Below, piece by piece: positions 62,502-64,000 of a stretch of 64,000 nt of DNA (position 1 is the first letter of the stretch; every line of letters starts with the position of its first letter). The position numbers were made by a program, and so were the translations under genes. The stretch comes from Arenicella xantha (GTDB taxonomy: Bacteria; Pseudomonadota; Gammaproteobacteria; Arenicellales; Arenicellaceae), in NCBI RefSeq assembly GCF_003315245.1, contig NZ_QNRT01000003.1:310947-374946 (forward strand). The letters run 5' to 3'. The notes under the pieces are model-generated. The model was not told where the DNA came from and made no database searches. It saw only the letters and a program-made list of their open reading frames with translations.

Positions 62502-62625
62502 CTCTGACTATCTAACCATTGGACTGCCTCTGTCTGGCAGATGCGCTGGCATTGATGAAGTGGAACTAAAACTTGATAAAGGTGATTTTACTGTGTTCTG
62601 GTCGACTGAGCACTATGAGGTTTGA
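62482..62625 (+). CDS. 47-codon ORF overlapping PqqD end (doubtful)
   Basis: A TTG-started frame overlapping the last 20 nt of the PqqD gene and the last 13 nt of the opposing precursor gene. The product looks protein-like (LPLSGRCAGIDEVELKLD, FTVFWSTEHYEV) but has no start signal or family. It may be a remnant of a lost cluster gene. Confidence 0.2.
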   Translation: MKNKPVDSDYLTIGLPLSGRCAGIDEVELKLDKGDFTVFWSTEHYEV

Positions 62626-62768
62626 TAAAAAGCACCTTCAAAATTAGCGATACTGAAAGTACCAGTCTTTGTTTGATCCATCGAAATTACGGTCAACTCC
62701 GGCACTCTCCAAACTGGTTTGTCTTCCTGAGTTGAAGTGGTAACTTCTTTTCTTTCGTCATCTTGCAT
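62613..62768 (-). CDS. Candidate lasso precursor peptide (paeninodin-like leader), 51 aa
   Basis: A short gene with ATG at 62768 and a GGAGAG site about ten nt upstream. After a charged N-terminus the leader reads W20-x-x-P23-x-L25-x-V27, then Q32-T33-K34-T35, the aromatic-x-x-P-x-[LI]-x-V...T pattern bound by PqqD-like B1 proteins in kinase-type lasso systems. The last 16 residues (G36-S51) begin with Gly, contain a single acid, E44 (ninth from G36), then G45-A-F47-Y48 bulky residues and end in Ser51, the expected kinase target. It is divergent from the hydroxylase fusion and convergent to the PqqD gene. Strand and small size would hide it from automatic gene callers. Confidence 0.78.
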   Translation of the reverse strand: MQDDERKEVTTSTQEDKPVWRVPELTVISMDQTKTGTFSIANFEGAFYQTS

Positions 62769-62915
62769 GAGATGTTCTCTCCGTCACGTGTGAATATTTT
62801 TATGATTGATTGAATCGTTTCAACTCGCGAAAAAGACCAATCACGCTTCCATGGGGTATTTTACTCATATAGACTTGTTAAAAACAACGCCTACTCGATG
62901 ATTAATTGATATCTG

Positions 62916-64000
62916 ATGCAGTTGGATAATAGATTTTATCGTTTACCGATTCAGGTCGATAGTGAACGCTTACGCGGTGAAGTTGAATCCATCGATGCTT
63001 GTGAATGGGTCGACCACCCTAATGGCTATGTAGGTAACAGTGCCTTGCCGCTGATTTCGGTGAATGGTCAGGACAACCATGATGTGGCTGGGGCGATGGC
63101 ACCGTGCCCACGCACCGTTAACATGCCGTATCTAATGCAAGTGATCGCCAGCCTTGGTACCTTGGTTGGCCGCAGTCGCTTAATGCGGTTGGGGGCCGGT
63201 TGTAACGTGCCACGACACTGCGATATCAATTTGTACTGGCGTAAGCGAATGCGGATTCATATTCCCATCGTGACGAATTCCTCGGTCCTATTCGAATCGG
63301 CTGGACAAATCCAACATCTGGGAGAAGGTGAGGTGTGGGTGCTGGACACTTGGCATAATCACAGTGTGACAAACCAAGGTGCTGAGCGAATCCATTTGGT
63401 GGTCGACACGATTGGCAGTCCCAAACTGTGGTCTATGTTGGAGCATCACGCGTGGAAACCCTGTGTGGGAGAACTTACTCCACCAGCGAATTTTAAGGCC
63501 AAGAGTGTGCGGGTTGAAACTCACGTTGGGATGCCTCAGTTGGCACTGGAAAGATTCAATATTGAACCGGTGCTTCACCCCAGTGAAGTTAAAGAAATTT
63601 TGGCGGCATATGTGGCAGATATGAAACATGAGTCAAGCCCAAATGATCGGGAAAGCCCAGGACAGATTTTGGCCGATCTTAGTCGTAATTGGCAGGTCAC
63701 CTGGGTAAGCTTTGGCGCAGAGTCCCAGCACCATATTCGCTATAGACTGCTCGTGATGCACGCGATAGACAAACTCACAGCTTTAAAACATCAGCCTCAT
63801 TTAGACGCCAACCAACAGAGTCTTGTTTTACTGCTCGGGCACCTTATCAAAGGTTTGGCTGAACAAAAGATCATCAAATCCTCGGTTAAAAAAACACGCA
63901 AACCACCTGAAGTAAGTTTTGAGGAAACTACCGCAGTGTCCCGTGTTGACTCATCACAGCCATTCGACCCCGTGTTTATTGTGGCGGCACCTCGTTCTGG
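62916..64000 (+). CDS. Aspartyl/asparaginyl beta-hydroxylase-sulfotransferase fusion (cut by window end)
   Basis: Open from ATG 62916 to the window end (361 codons). Residues about 85-170 form an Asp_Arg_Hydrox domain: RLGAGCNVPRHCDINLYWRK with Fe ligand H101 and D103, GEVWVLDTWHNHSVTN with distal H149, and ERIHLVVD for 2-oxoglutarate binding. A linker of about 170 residues follows. The last visible residues FIVAAPRSG are the start of a sulfotransferase P-loop (APRSGTT type). It is thus a 2-oxoglutarate/Fe(II) hydroxylase fused to a sulfotransferase. It may hydroxylate then sulfate a residue of the peptide or another acceptor. Confidence 0.8.
   Translation, partial: MQLDNRFYRLPIQVDSERLRGEVESIDACEWVDHPNGYVGNSALPLISVNGQDNHDVAGAMAPCPRTVNMPYLMQVIASLGTLVGRSRLMRLGAGCNVPRHCDINLYWRKRMRIHIPIVTNSSVLFESAGQIQHLGEGEVWVLDTWHNHSVTNQGAERIHLVVDTIGSPKLWSMLEHHAWKPCVGELTPPANFKAKSVRVETHVGMPQLALERFNIEPVLHPSEVKEILAAYVADMKHESSPNDRESPGQILADLSRNWQVTWVSFGAESQHHIRYRLLVMHAIDKLTALKHQPHLDANQQSLVLLLGHLIKGLAEQKIIKSSVKKTRKPPEVSFEETTAVSRVDSSQPFDPVFIVAAPRS

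Overview
The window looks like chromosomal DNA of a Gram-negative, probably marine, gammaproteobacterium. Supporting signs are the gammaproteobacterial argJ-mutT / coaE-pilD-pilC-pilB neighbourhood, an outer-membrane TonB-dependent receptor beside a tryptophan-halogenase-like flavoenzyme, two MscS channels, and a pseudaminic-acid surface-glycan locus. The genus cannot be fixed from the sequence alone. No rRNA, tRNA or CRISPR array was recognised.

Layout. (1) 1-5.2 kb: the 3' end of argJ, mutT, and a minus-strand type IV pilus assembly operon pilB-pilC-pilD-coaE. (2) 5.4-20.2 kb: a surface polysaccharide locus. It holds a WecG/TagA-type transferase and a tightly coupled pseudaminic acid (Pse) pathway, pseB-pseC-pseF-pseG-formyltransferase-pseI. 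The formyltransferase occupies the place of the usual PseH acetyltransferase. A Wzx flippase, a Kps-like transferase, a methyltransferase, a DUF4910 protein and a second formyltransferase follow. A convergent GT4 and a WcaJ-type initiating transferase close the locus. (3) 20.6-31.7 kb: 1-Cys peroxiredoxin, FMN reductase, a duplicated TonB_C-like pair flanking an MscS channel, a TonB receptor preceded by LacI-type operator palindromes, a flavin-dependent halogenase, a SOUL protein and a TPR lipoprotein. (4) 32.1-49.2 kb: a large gingipain-like (C25) secreted protease, MscS, a hydrolase/LolD-like ATPase/YbbP-like permease/two-component operon, a zinc-ribbon PD-(D/E)XK nuclease, a GMC oxidoreductase remnant, an acyltransferase, a LytTR regulator and a DUF5060 putative glycosidase. 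(5) 49.4-53.1 kb: a decayed accessory zone with two damaged RAYT/IS200-like transposase genes, an orphan gene, a MarR regulator and a truncated cupin-like gene.

(6) 53.5-64.0 kb is the most interesting part. A telomere-like pentanucleotide repeat with G-quadruplex potential precedes a lasso-peptide-like RiPP cluster. The cluster encodes a nucleotidyltransferase, a B2 transglutaminase-like leader peptidase, an asparagine-synthetase-like cyclase, an HPr-kinase-like enzyme, a sulfotransferase, a PqqD-like RRE (B1), and an aspartyl-hydroxylase/sulfotransferase fusion cut by the window end. Reading both strands exposes a short gene at 62613-62768 (minus strand, 51 aa). Its leader has the W-x-x-P-x-L-x-V...T pattern of kinase-type (paeninodin-like) lasso precursors, it has a single downstream Glu, and it ends in Ser. 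A second short ORF (58301-58429, 42 aa) has an ideal Shine-Dalgarno and is translationally coupled to the cyclase. Unusually, a minus-strand set (a small acidic repeat protein, a phage tail-collar protein, and a periplasmic-binding-protein fold without signal peptide) sits inside the cluster.

The genes suggest a cell that builds a formylated Pse-containing surface glycan next to its type IV pilus genes. It also appears to make a phosphorylated, possibly sulfated or hydroxylated, lasso-type peptide.
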